Shown here: piece after piece, positions 27,264 to 36,950 of the stretch | Layout: each line of letters starts with the position of its first letter | Numbering within the stretch: position 1 is the stretch's first letter | NCBI GenBank assembly: GCA_002699025.1 | Contig: PABA01000060.1 | Location: 47,039 to 111,038, forward strand | Source of the DNA: Sandaracinus sp. | GTDB lineage: Bacteria > Myxococcota_A > Polyangia > Polyangiales > Houyiibacteriaceae | Direction of reading: 5' to 3' | DNA: 64,000 bases | Notes under the pieces: model-generated | The model's input: the letters and a program-made list of their open reading frames with translations, nothing else | What the model was told of the DNA's origin: nothing | Database searches by the model: none | Made by a program: the position numbers and the translations under genes

Positions 27264-29639
27264 GTGCATCGCGCCTCGCCCCTGCTCGGCTCGTTGACCG
27301 GGCTGCTCGTCGCCGCGCTGCTCGTCCCCGCCCCCTCGGCAGCTCAGGACGACGCGACGGAAGGGCCGGAGCCCGTGGAGCAGGAGAGGGCCGCGGCGCG
27401 CGTCCTGAGCCCCGCCGAAGTGGCGGCCGAGGCGCAGACGGTGATCACGAGCCTCTACCGGCTGCAGGCGCGCATCCACCACGTCTCCGAGATCGAGCAT
27501 CACGTCGCTCGGATCGACGCGCTGGGAGGCGAGGTGAGGCGCCTCGAGGCCGACAGCGACCTCGATGTGCTGGACGTGCAGCCGCAGCGAGAGCTCCGCA
27601 ACCTCCGCGAGCATTGGACCGAGCTCGACACGCGGCTCGAAGAGACCGGCGAGGCGCTCGAGGAGTCGTCTTCGCGCCTCGAGGAGGAGATCGAAGGCGT
27701 GCGGGACGAGCACGCGCGGTGGGAGGCCACGAAGGAGGCGGCCGGGGAGTACCCGCGCGCGGCGGTGCAGCAAGTCGACGAGGTGCTCTCCACCATCACC
27801 GAGGTGAAGGCCGAGCTCGAGGCGACGCTGGAGCGGGTGCTCGCCGCGCAGACCGAGCTCGCGGCGCATGCGATCGCCAGCGGCGACGTGCTGACCCAGC
27901 TCGAGCGTGCCCTGGAGGAGAGCCAGAAGCGCATCTTCACCCGGACCCATCCGCCGGGCTTCGGCGGCATGACCGGCCGCGAGCCGACGGGCATCGTCGA
28001 CCAGCTCCACGGCTCCTTCGTCCATCACGTGCACTCGCTCGACCGCTTCGCGACGAGCGGCAGCGAGCGGGTCTACGTGCACGCGCTCTTCGTCGCGCTC
28101 CTGCTCGCGTTCCTCTACTGGGTCCGCCGGGAGCACCAGCTGCCGACCCTCGATGGGCCGGCGGGTCGGTCTCTCGGGCACCCGATCGCGATGACCGTGC
28201 TGGTGGGCCTCCTGCTCGTGCGGCCCCTCTATCCGCTCGCGCCGCGGGCGGTCATCGAGCTCACCCAGGTCGCCGCGGTGGTCCCGCTCCTGCTGGTGCG
28301 CACCGCGCCCAAGGTGAGGACGCTGACCGGGGTGGTGGTGACCCTCTACGTGCTCGAGTGGTTGCGCTTGCTCCTCGACGAGCACGACGCCGAGCATCGA
28401 CTCGCGCTCCAGCTCACCGCCTTCCTCGCCACCGCCGGGTTCGCCTTCAACGCCTGGCGAGCGGAGGGCATCGCCCGACCGGCGTGGGGGGCCGCCAGCC
28501 TGGCCGCGCTCGTCGGGCTCGTTTCGAGCCTCGCGGGCTATGTCCCGCTCGGGGTGCTCCTCGTGGAGGGCATCATCGCCAGCGCGTTCGTCGTGGTCGT
28601 GCTCCTGGCGCTCCACTGGGCGCTGATGGGCGCCGTCGAGGCCGGCCTGACCACCCCCTTCGCGCAGCGCACGGTGCTCGGCCGCCACACGGACACGACC
28701 CGCAAGGCCGCGCAGCGACTGGCGGCGGTGGTCTTCGCCTTCGGCTTCTTCTGGATCACCCTCGACTACTTCCGCGTGCGCGAGGCCGTGCTGGACGAGG
28801 CGCTGTCGGCGCTGAACGAGTCGGTCCAGCTCGGCGAAGTCGAGATCTCCCTCGGGGACGTGCTCGCCTTCGGCCTGGGCATCTGGGCGGCGGTGGTGCT
28901 CTCCCGCGTGCTCGCGGCGGTGCTCGAAGAGGACGTCGCGCCCCGCATGAAGCTCGGCCCCGGCGTCCCCGCCGCGGCGGCGCTCGTGGTCCGCTACACC
29001 GTCCTGGCGCTCGGCTTCCTCCTCGCGGCGGCCGCAGCCGGCATCGGCCTGTCACAGCTCGCGCTCTTCGCCGGCGCCCTCGGTGTCGGCGTCGGTTTCG
29101 GCCTGCAAAACGTGGTGAGCAACTTCGTCGCCGGCCTGCTGCTCGTCTTCGGCCGCCCGGTGAAGGTCGGCGATACGATCGACATCGCCGGCTTCCGCGG
29201 GACCGTCGCCAAGATCGGCATCCGCTCGAGCACGATCCACTCCTGGACCGGCGCCGACGTCATCATCCCGAACTCGAAGCTCATCGACGCCGAGCTGGTC
29301 AACTGGACCCACGACGACAGCTGCGTCCGCGTGGACCTCGCCGTCGGCGTGGCCTACGGGAGCGACCTGCGGCAGGTCCACGGCATTCTCCTCGAGGCGG
29401 CGCAAGAGCTCGAGTACACGCTCAGCTCGCCGCCGCCGGCGGTGCTGATGACCGGCTTCGGCGACAGCGCGATCGACTTCCGGGTCCAGATCTGGATCGC
29501 CCGCCCGCCCGACATGCCCAAGGCCCTCTCCGCGCTCGGCCTGGCCGTCGACGAGGCCCTGGGTGCGGCGAACATCGAGATCCCGTTCCCGCAGCGCGAC
29601 CTGCACATCCGCAGCGACGCGACGAAGGAACCACGCTAG
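27264..29639 (+). CDS. MscS-family mechanosensitive channel, large MscK-like type
   Basis: 791 aa from GTG at 27264. Signal peptide (~1-27, ending PSAAQ), a periplasmic coiled-coil domain (~30-235, many LEE/REL heptads), multiple TM helices (~265-560), then the MscS core. The pore helix GALGVGVGFGLQNVVSNFVAG and the beta-domain entry VKVGDTIDIAGFRGTV are unmistakable. C-terminal alpha/beta cage to residue ~790. Opens under membrane tension to release solutes during osmotic downshock. The long periplasmic part resembles MscK/YbiO and could respond to a ligand or to peptidoglycan. Confidence 0.93.
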   Translation: MHRASPLLGSLTGLLVAALLVPAPSAAQDDATEGPEPVEQERAAARVLSPAEVAAEAQTVITSLYRLQARIHHVSEIEHHVARIDALGGEVRRLEADSDLDVLDVQPQRELRNLREHWTELDTRLEETGEALEESSSRLEEEIEGVRDEHARWEATKEAAGEYPRAAVQQVDEVLSTITEVKAELEATLERVLAAQTELAAHAIASGDVLTQLERALEESQKRIFTRTHPPGFGGMTGREPTGIVDQLHGSFVHHVHSLDRFATSGSERVYVHALFVALLLAFLYWVRREHQLPTLDGPAGRSLGHPIAMTVLVGLLLVRPLYPLAPRAVIELTQVAAVVPLLLVRTAPKVRTLTGVVVTLYVLEWLRLLLDEHDAEHRLALQLTAFLATAGFAFNAWRAEGIARPAWGAASLAALVGLVSSLAGYVPLGVLLVEGIIASAFVVVVLLALHWALMGAVEAGLTTPFAQRTVLGRHTDTTRKAAQRLAAVVFAFGFFWITLDYFRVREAVLDEALSALNESVQLGEVEISLGDVLAFGLGIWAAVVLSRVLAAVLEEDVAPRMKLGPGVPAAAALVVRYTVLALGFLLAAAAAGIGLSQLALFAGALGVGVGFGLQNVVSNFVAGLLLVFGRPVKVGDTIDIAGFRGTVAKIGIRSSTIHSWTGADVIIPNSKLIDAELVNWTHDDSCVRVDLAVGVAYGSDLRQVHGILLEAAQELEYTLSSPPPAVLMTGFGDSAIDFRVQIWIARPPDMPKALSALGLAVDEALGAANIEIPFPQRDLHIRSDATKEPR

Positions 29640-29894
29640 AGGCCGAAGCCCCGAACGGCCCCGCGTCCACTGAGACCCCCGAGCGGGCCCGACTCATGAG
29701 CCACCCGGGCTCGCGGGGAGTCGAGCGTGCGACTTCCGCGGGGGGCACGCGCGCGTCAGCGTGGCGGTTGGCAGCCCCCTCGGACATGGGTCGTTCATGA
29801 CCAATCGCCTCTCTAGCTCCGTCGGAGAGCCACGGGGAGAGCGGGCCTCGTCGGACGTCGACGCTTCGTCCCGGGACGCGCTACGGTCGCTCTC

Positions 29895-30608
29895 ATGCGC
29901 GCGTTCGTGGCGGGGGCGACCGGGTTCACCGGGCGGGAGGTGGTGCGGCTGCTCCGAGACCGGGGGGTCGAGACGGTGGCGCACGTGCGGCCGGACTCCT
30001 CGCGGCGGGAGGAGTGGGCGACGCGCTTCGAAGCGCTGGGCGCGGAGGTGGACCACACGGCCTGGGAGGAGCCGGCGATGCGGGCGCGGCTCCGGGAGCT
30101 CCGGCCGGGCGTGGTCTTCGCGCTCCTCGGGACGACGAAGAAGCGCGGCCGCGCGGCGGCGACGAAGGGGCGGGAGGAGACCTACGAGACGGTGGACTAC
30201 GGGCTCTCGGCGCTCTTGCTCCGCGCGGCCCGTGACTCCGGCGCGGACCCGCGCTTCGTCTACCTCTCCTCCATGGGGGTCGGGCCGAGCGCGCGCGGGG
30301 CCTACCTGAAGGTGCGGCATCGGCTCGAGACGGAGCTCCGGGAGAGCGGGCTGCCCTGGGTCATCGCGCGACCCTCTTTCATCGTCGGAGAGCGCGACGA
30401 GGAGCGGCTCGGGGAGCGCCTCGGGGCCGGCGCCCTGGACGCGGCCTTCGACGTGGCGGCGCGGCTCGGCGTCACCCGGCTCCGCGATCGCTTCGGCTCC
30501 CAGTCGAACACGGACCTCGCCGCGGCGCTGGTCCACCTGGCCCTCGCGCCGGATGGCGCCGACCGGATCGTCGAGTCCGATGGCCTGAAGGCCCTGGCCG
30601 CGCGCTGA
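29895..30608 (+). CDS. Atypical SDR / NAD(P)H-binding protein
   Basis: 237 aa, ATG start. GATGFTG (~7-13) is the dinucleotide-binding motif of atypical short-chain dehydrogenases such as HTATIP2- and NmrA-like proteins. YLSSMGVGPSARGAYLKVRHRLE contains a Tyr-x-x-x-Arg-like site with Lys nearby rather than a perfect YxxxK. May sense the NAD(P)H state or act as a reductase. 172 bp upstream of accC in the same direction; coupling is not evident. Confidence 0.75.
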   Translation: MRAFVAGATGFTGREVVRLLRDRGVETVAHVRPDSSRREEWATRFEALGAEVDHTAWEEPAMRARLRELRPGVVFALLGTTKKRGRAAATKGREETYETVDYGLSALLLRAARDSGADPRFVYLSSMGVGPSARGAYLKVRHRLETELRESGLPWVIARPSFIVGERDEERLGERLGAGALDAAFDVAARLGVTRLRDRFGSQSNTDLAAALVHLALAPDGADRIVESDGLKALAAR

Positions 30609-30780
30609 GGAGCTCCGCTGGCCGCGTGGGCGCTCGACGACGAGGGAGAGCCCCGGTCGCCGTCACGGGCCGCGCGCGCGGGATTCGCCGCGCGTCGAGG
30701 GGCCGCGCGCATGACGCGGTGCGTCGTTTTCTCCTTGCAATCGCGGGCCCTTCGCCGCAGACCTTCGCGCGGAGGTGTCG

Positions 30781-32298
<1,518 letters not shown>

Positions 32299-32333
32299 AC
32301 GCTCCCGACGGCGCGCGGGCTCCGCGCCCCACC

Positions 32334-32371
32334 CGACGACCGCCAGCGGCTCCGGCCTCTGGCGGTCGTCG
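32334..32371 (+). terminator. Strong hairpin after accC
   Basis: Thirteen perfect base pairs (CGACGACCGCCAG with CTGGCGGTCGTCG) around a 12-nt loop, 35 bp after the accC stop. The T tract is poor (CGTTCTC), so it may act as a weak or Rho-assisted terminator. Confidence 0.7.
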
Positions 32372-32433
32372 CGTTCTCGGGCCCGCGAAGACGGCGCCGA
32401 AGGGCGCAGCGGGGGACCGGCGCAGGACGGGGC

Positions 32434-32520
32434 GTCGCGCGAGCGGGGGCGTCGGCGGGCGATGGCCGCGGGTCTTTCCATCGCCGCGGTCGTGGCGCGC
32501 GAGCGGGGGCGTCGGCGGGG
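32434..32520. repeat. Direct repeat of 23 bp
   Basis: The sequence GCGCGAGCGGGGGCGTCGGC (followed by GGG) occurs twice, 62 bp apart, with GATGGCCGCG-containing segments after each. It fills the gap between accC and the exonuclease gene. Confidence 0.7.
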
Positions 32521-32584
32521 AGCGATCGCCGCGCGATGGCCGCGCGCCTTCCCTTCGCCGGAGGCATGGTTACTCGGGAGCGCC

Positions 32585-33400
32585 ATGGCTTCCTTCTCCC
32601 ACCTGGTGGTGCTCGACTTCGAGGCCACCTGCGACGAGCGCGAGCCGCCCGACCCGCAGGAGATCATCGAGCTCCCCTCGGTGCTGCTCGACGGCGCGAC
32701 GCTCGAGGTGCTCGACGAGTTCGAGACCTTCGTGCGGCCGGTGCACCACCCGACGCTGACCTCCTTCTGCACGGCACTGACGAGCATCACGCAGGCGGAC
32801 GTCGACGCGGCGCCGCCCTTCCCCGCGGCGCTCGAGGCGCACCTCGCCTGGCTCCGCTCCCATGGCCTGCCCACGGAGGGCGACGCGCTGCCTTGGGCCT
32901 TCGTGACCTGCGGCGACTGGGATCTCCGCACGATGCTGCCGGCCCAGCTCGCGACGGCGGGCTTCGACCACGTGCCCGCGCCCCATCGCCGCTGGATCAA
33001 CGTGAAGGTCCCCTTCCGGCGCTGGGACGGGAAGATGAGGCGCGCGGGCATGGCGCGCATGCTCGAGGCGCTCGGGCTCGAGCTCGAAGGTCGGCACCAC
33101 CGGGGCATCGACGACTGCCGCAACATCGCGAAGATCGTCCGCGCGCTCGTGGCGCGCCACCAGCCGATGGAGATCACGGCGGAGCTCCCGGCGTCGCGCT
33201 ACCCGCCGCTGCCGCTGGTGCTCGAGCGCGAAGGGGAGCGCGCGGAGATCGTGCTCGGCAAGCGCGCGCTCCCGAGCCTCCTCGGCGCGGCGAGCGGCGC
33301 CTTTCGAGCGCAGGCGACGCGTGCCTTCCACGGCGACGGGCCGCTCGACGACGCCGGCCTGCGCGAGCTGCGGAGCGGCGCGCTGGTGCGCGTGGAGTGA
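32585..33400 (+). CDS. DEDDh 3'-5' exonuclease, ERI-1-like
   Basis: 271 aa from ATG at 32585 with GGGAG four bases upstream; an earlier in-frame start at 32462 falls in repeat DNA. DFEATCDE (~10-17) is the first exonuclease motif, CGDWDLRTML the second, and HHRGIDDCRNIAKI (~160) the third with the catalytic His and Asp, matching the ERI-1/3'hExo branch of DnaQ-like nucleases. These trim RNA 3' ends. The C-terminal ~85 residues are not part of the nuclease and are unknown. Confidence 0.85.
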   Translation: MASFSHLVVLDFEATCDEREPPDPQEIIELPSVLLDGATLEVLDEFETFVRPVHHPTLTSFCTALTSITQADVDAAPPFPAALEAHLAWLRSHGLPTEGDALPWAFVTCGDWDLRTMLPAQLATAGFDHVPAPHRRWINVKVPFRRWDGKMRRAGMARMLEALGLELEGRHHRGIDDCRNIAKIVRALVARHQPMEITAELPASRYPPLPLVLEREGERAEIVLGKRALPSLLGAASGAFRAQATRAFHGDGPLDDAGLRELRSGALVRVE

Positions 33401-33542
33401 CCGCGCGTCGGACCTGACCGCGCGTCGCGTGAAGGCGCGCGTCGAGCGAGCGTGGGGTGACCGTGCATCGGATCACCGCGCGTCGAGCCGGAGTCCAGCG
33501 GTCCCTGCCGCTTCGGCTCCGGCTCCTCGCTCGCCGGCGGCC

Positions 33543-34001
33543 TCAGCGCGCCGTGGCCACGGCCTGGCCGAGGGGCCGCAGGGCGCCGCGCACGGCCGCG
33601 CGGACCACGCTCTCGCGGAGCCGCTCGACCTGATCGCCCCGCGCGCTCGCCCGCCCGGACAGCATCATGCGGACCGTCCCGCGTCGCCGCTCCGCCACGA
33701 TCAGCGAGACCTCGCAGTCGATGGCGGTGTGGTCGTCGTCGTGACGCACGTCCATGCGCGTCACCGCGCCCCGCAGCACGTAGCGCGCCCGCCGCGTCTC
33801 CTCGAGCCGCACGCCGCGGACGCTCGGGAGCTCCTGCGCCAGCGCCTGCCGGAGCGCGCCCCGGAGCGCCCGCTCGGGCGCCGAGGTGGCGCCGATGGCG
33901 ACCGCCGTGGCCGCCGCGTCGCGCTGCGCCTCCGCCCCATGGATCGATCCAACCGCTACGATCGCTGCCACGATCGCACACACGAAACCAATGCGCCGCA
34001 T
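33543..34001 (-). CDS. Secreted or periplasmic protein, unknown
   Basis: 152 aa from ATG at 34001, preceded by an excellent GGGAGGA; the open frame extends 18 codons further but without a ribosome site. Signal peptide ~1-25 (VCAIVAAIVAVGSI...GAEAQ). The mature part has LRGALRQALAQELPSV, RYVLRGAVTRMDV and REDDHTAIDCEVSL-like beta strands, a pattern seen in small lipoprotein-like assembly or LpoB-type domains. Function unknown. Convergent with the exonuclease gene across ~140 bp of CGCGCGTCG repeats. Confidence 0.7.
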   Translation of the reverse strand: MRRIGFVCAIVAAIVAVGSIHGAEAQRDAAATAVAIGATSAPERALRGALRQALAQELPSVRGVRLEETRRARYVLRGAVTRMDVRHDDDHTAIDCEVSLIVAERRRGTVRMMLSGRASARGDQVERLRESVVRAAVRGALRPLGQAVATAR

Positions 34002-34207
34002 GCGTTCCTCCCGCGTCGGTCGCTGGGTCGCGGCATCGCCCTGCCACGCCTCCATCCCGGGCTACCGGAGCGGGGGCCGCGCGGTCAAAAAAGCGGAGCG
34101 AGGGCACGGCCCGCGGGGACGGGCGCCCGGGGGCTCGGCCGCGTCGACGGGCGCTCTCGGAGGGCGCCGCGCCCAGGCCGTTCTGCCCTGGCCGCCATGC
34201 GTGCTTC

Positions 34208-35146
34208 GTGGCATCTCTCCTCCCCGTGAAGGTGGGATCCCTCGACACGCTCGCGGCCCGTGAGGCGCTTCGGGAGCGGGTGGCTTCGGCCACGCCGGGG
34301 TCCCTGACGCGCGCGGACTTCGGCCACGAGGCACACCTCGCGCTCGCCTTCGAGCTGGTCCGCGAGCTCGGGCCCCGTGAGGGCCTCGCGGCGACCGAGA
34401 GCCTGCTCATGCGGGCGCTCCTCGCCATCGGCGCCCCCCAGCGCGCCTACCACGCGACCTGGACGCGCGCCTGGGTCGAGGTGATCGGGCTGGCCCTCGC
34501 CGCTGGCCCCGCGGCCGAGCCGGACGCCCTCTTCGACCGCCTCCGGCGCCACGCCGACGCCGAGCGCGTCGCCCGCTCCTACCGCGCGAGCACGCTCGAG
34601 AGCGACGCCGCTCGGCGCGACTGGGTGGCGCCCGACGCCGGGCCCCTCGACGTCCCCTGGGAAGGGCCGCCGGGCTCGCCGGCGCTGCGCTGGGCCACGG
34701 CCGACGACCTCCGCGCGGTGCGTCGCCTCTTCGAGGCCTACCAGCGGGAGCTGGGGGTCGACCTCTGCTTCCAGGGCTTCCCCGAGGAGCTCGCCGGGCT
34801 GCCGGGGGCCTACGCGCCCCCGGACGGCGCGCTGATGGTCGCCGAGCGGGGCGGCGCCCTCGTCGGCTGCGGAGCGCTCCGCCCCCAGCCGGGAGCCGGC
34901 CCGGAGGTGGCCGAGATCAAGCGCCTCTACGTGTGCCCGGAAGCGCGCGGAGGGGGGCTCGGTCGGCGCATGAGCCTCGTGCTGATGGCCCACGCCCGCG
35001 GCCTCGGGTACGCGCAGGTGGTGCTCGACACGCTGTCGCGCCTCGAGGCGGCGTGCCGGCTCTACGAGGGTCTGGGGTTCCGTCTTCGGCCGCCCTACGT
35101 GCCCAACCCGGAGCCCGACGTCCGCTACTACACGCACCTCGTCTGA
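34208..35146 (+). CDS. Two-domain protein: helical His domain fused to GNAT acetyltransferase
   Basis: 312 aa from GTG at 34208 (a second GTG at 34226 is possible). The N-terminal ~140 residues (RADFGHEAHLALAFELV, YHATWTRAWVEVI) match a helical domain with conserved His seen in stand-alone hypothetical proteins. Residues ~155-312 are a GNAT fold: EIKRLYVCPEARGGGLGRRM is the acetyl-CoA-binding motif with the RxxGxG/A pattern, followed by LDTLSRLEAACRLYEGLGF. It likely acetylates a small molecule or peptide; the fused domain may supply specificity. Confidence 0.75.
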   Translation: MASLLPVKVGSLDTLAAREALRERVASATPGSLTRADFGHEAHLALAFELVRELGPREGLAATESLLMRALLAIGAPQRAYHATWTRAWVEVIGLALAAGPAAEPDALFDRLRRHADAERVARSYRASTLESDAARRDWVAPDAGPLDVPWEGPPGSPALRWATADDLRAVRRLFEAYQRELGVDLCFQGFPEELAGLPGAYAPPDGALMVAERGGALVGCGALRPQPGAGPEVAEIKRLYVCPEARGGGLGRRMSLVLMAHARGLGYAQVVLDTLSRLEAACRLYEGLGFRLRPPYVPNPEPDVRYYTHLV

Positions 35147-35286
35147 GACCCGCTCCGCCGCCTGGATCGGGGGCCGGCGTCTCGAGCGCTCGCCGAGGTC
35201 GAGGGGCGTGGCCACGGGCGGCTCCGAGGACCACGAGGCGGCGGCGTCCCGAGCGGAGCTCCGGAGGGCGCACGCTTCGGGACCGG

Positions 35287-35370
35287 CCGACTCGCGAGGG
35301 CCGACTCGCGAGGGCCGACGCGCGAGGGCCGACTCGCGAGGGCCGACGCGCGAGGGCCGACGCGCGCGGG
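35287..35370. repeat. 14-bp tandem repeat, 6 copies
   Basis: Six copies of CCGACTCGCGAGGG or CCGACGCGCGAGGG, containing the palindrome CTCGCGAG. They fill the convergent gap between the GNAT gene and the glycine-rich lipoprotein gene. Confidence 0.9.
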
Positions 35371-35392
35371 CCGATGCTCGGCGGGTCGACGC

Positions 35393-36844
35393 TCAGCGGC
35401 GGATGGGCAGCACGCGGAAGGCCGGGGCCGTGGGCGTCCGGAAGAGGCCGTCGGGCGCGCTCCCGGTCGCGTTGCGCACGAGGATGCAGCCGCCGCCCCC
35501 GCCGCCCCCGCCGCCGTTGGCGCCGGAGCGATCGTTGGACGCGCCGAGGTCGCCGTTCGCCTGGCTGCCGCCGCCACCGTCGCCGCCCTCGGCCCCGAAA
35601 TCCCCGCGAGGCGAGGGGCCGGGCTCACCGCCGACCGCGCGCACCTCGGCGTCGCGACCGTCCTGGCCCGCCGTGCCGCTGCCCCCGCTCGAGGCGCTGC
35701 CACCGCCCCCGCCGCCGGCCGCGTTCACCACGCCGTCCGTCACCTCGATGACCGGGGACTCGAGGAGCACGCTGCCCCCCGCGCCGCCGCCGCCGCCGGA
35801 GCCCCAGTTGGACTCCCCGGCGCCGAGGTTGCCGCCGGGCTGGCCGCCGCCACCGCCGGCGAGGATGGTCCCACCGAAGATGAGCCGCTCGCGCGCGCTG
35901 ATCTGGATCGCGCCCCCCCCGGCGCCCCCGGGACCGGCGTTGGTGCGCGTCGGCGGGAAGAGCATGGCGCCGTCGCCCAGCCCGCCCCCGCCGCCACCGC
36001 GGAGCGGCTCGAGCGCGCCGCCCAGCAGGAAGCCCTCGCCGCCTTCGCCGCCTTCGGCGCTGCCGCCATCGCCGCCGTTGCCCCCATCGCCGCACGCGCC
36101 GCCGCCCCCCCCGCCGCCGTCGTTGAAGACGTCGTTCTCCCCGCGCTCGCCGCCCCCGAGCCCGGCGGGCGTCGGAGCGAAGCGGGTGCCCCCGGCGCTC
36201 CCGCCCGGCCCCGGCTGGTCGCCGACGGCCGAGACGTCGATGACCCCCTCGATGCTGGCCACGTCACCAACCATGAAGATCACCGGGCGCGAGCCGCGAA
36301 TGGTCAGCGTCACGCCGGGCCCGAGCCGGAGCGAGTCCAGCGAGAGCACGCAGGCCTCGACGCCCTCGTCGAGGCCGACGATCTCGGAGCGACCCGAGCG
36401 GGACATGCAGGTGGTGGTGTCGAAGGAGAGGTCGCCGCTCTCGGTCTCGAGGCTGCCGACGCCGCTCCGCCAGTAGTCCGCGCTGACGTTGGAGGGGATC
36501 CAGTCCTCGGTGGGAGGCACGCAGGCGCCGTCCATGCAGCCCCCCGGGCAGTCCCGGCGCACGAGCGTGTCGCCGTCGCAGAACTCCAGGATGTCGCCGT
36601 CGCAGATCGGCGCTCGGGGACACGGTCCCGCGTCCACGCCCGGCCCCGCGTCCACGCCCGGTCCCGCGTCCACGCCCGGTCCCGCGTCCACGCCCGGACC
36701 CGCGTCCACGCCCGGTCCCGCGTCCACGCCCGGCCCCGCGTCCACGCCGACGCCTCCGCCGAGGTCCGCCGGGTCCGGGTTCACGAGCGCGCTGCATCCC
36801 CCGAGCGCCAGGGCCGCGAGCACGCTCGCGGTCCGCACCTTCAT
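35393..36844 (-). CDS. Glycine-rich surface lipoprotein with VDAGPG linker
   Basis: 483 aa from ATG at 36844 with AGGTGG just upstream; the frame remains open upstream across the divergent promoter. Lipobox ALGGC (~Cys17), then a seven-copy VDAGPG linker (18-bp DNA repeat), a small Cys-rich domain (CDGDILEFCDGDTLVRRDC), a beta region (LRLGPGVTLTIRGSRPVIF, DVASIEGVIDVSA), and a large block of Gly-rich segments typical of myxobacterial surface proteins. Probably an outer-surface structural or adhesive protein. Function is inferred only from its composition. Confidence 0.8.
   Translation of the reverse strand: MKVRTASVLAALALGGCSALVNPDPADLGGGVGVDAGPGVDAGPGVDAGPGVDAGPGVDAGPGVDAGPGVDAGPCPRAPICDGDILEFCDGDTLVRRDCPGGCMDGACVPPTEDWIPSNVSADYWRSGVGSLETESGDLSFDTTTCMSRSGRSEIVGLDEGVEACVLSLDSLRLGPGVTLTIRGSRPVIFMVGDVASIEGVIDVSAVGDQPGPGGSAGGTRFAPTPAGLGGGERGENDVFNDGGGGGGGACGDGGNGGDGGSAEGGEGGEGFLLGGALEPLRGGGGGGLGDGAMLFPPTRTNAGPGGAGGGAIQISARERLIFGGTILAGGGGGQPGGNLGAGESNWGSGGGGGAGGSVLLESPVIEVTDGVVNAAGGGGGGSASSGGSGTAGQDGRDAEVRAVGGEPGPSPRGDFGAEGGDGGGGSQANGDLGASNDRSGANGGGGGGGGGCILVRNATGSAPDGLFRTPTAPAFRVLPIRR
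36622..36748. repeat. 18-bp coding tandem repeat (VDAGPG)
   Basis: Seven in-frame copies, with synonymous GGT/GGC/GGA third-base differences between units, encode the linker after the lipid anchor. Silent differences suggest old copies held at the protein level. Confidence 0.9.
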
Positions 36845-36950
36845 CCACCTGCTCACGGCCGCGAAGCATACGCCTCTTCGCCGCCACGCGCTCGTCACGC
36901 TGGGATGCGTCACGCTGGCGCTCGCGCCCGCTTTCCTCCACGCTCCGGCC

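Noticed and set aside
35287..35370. CRISPR-like array
   Set aside because: Units are contiguous 14-bp repeats with no spacers; the same holds for all other arrays in the window.
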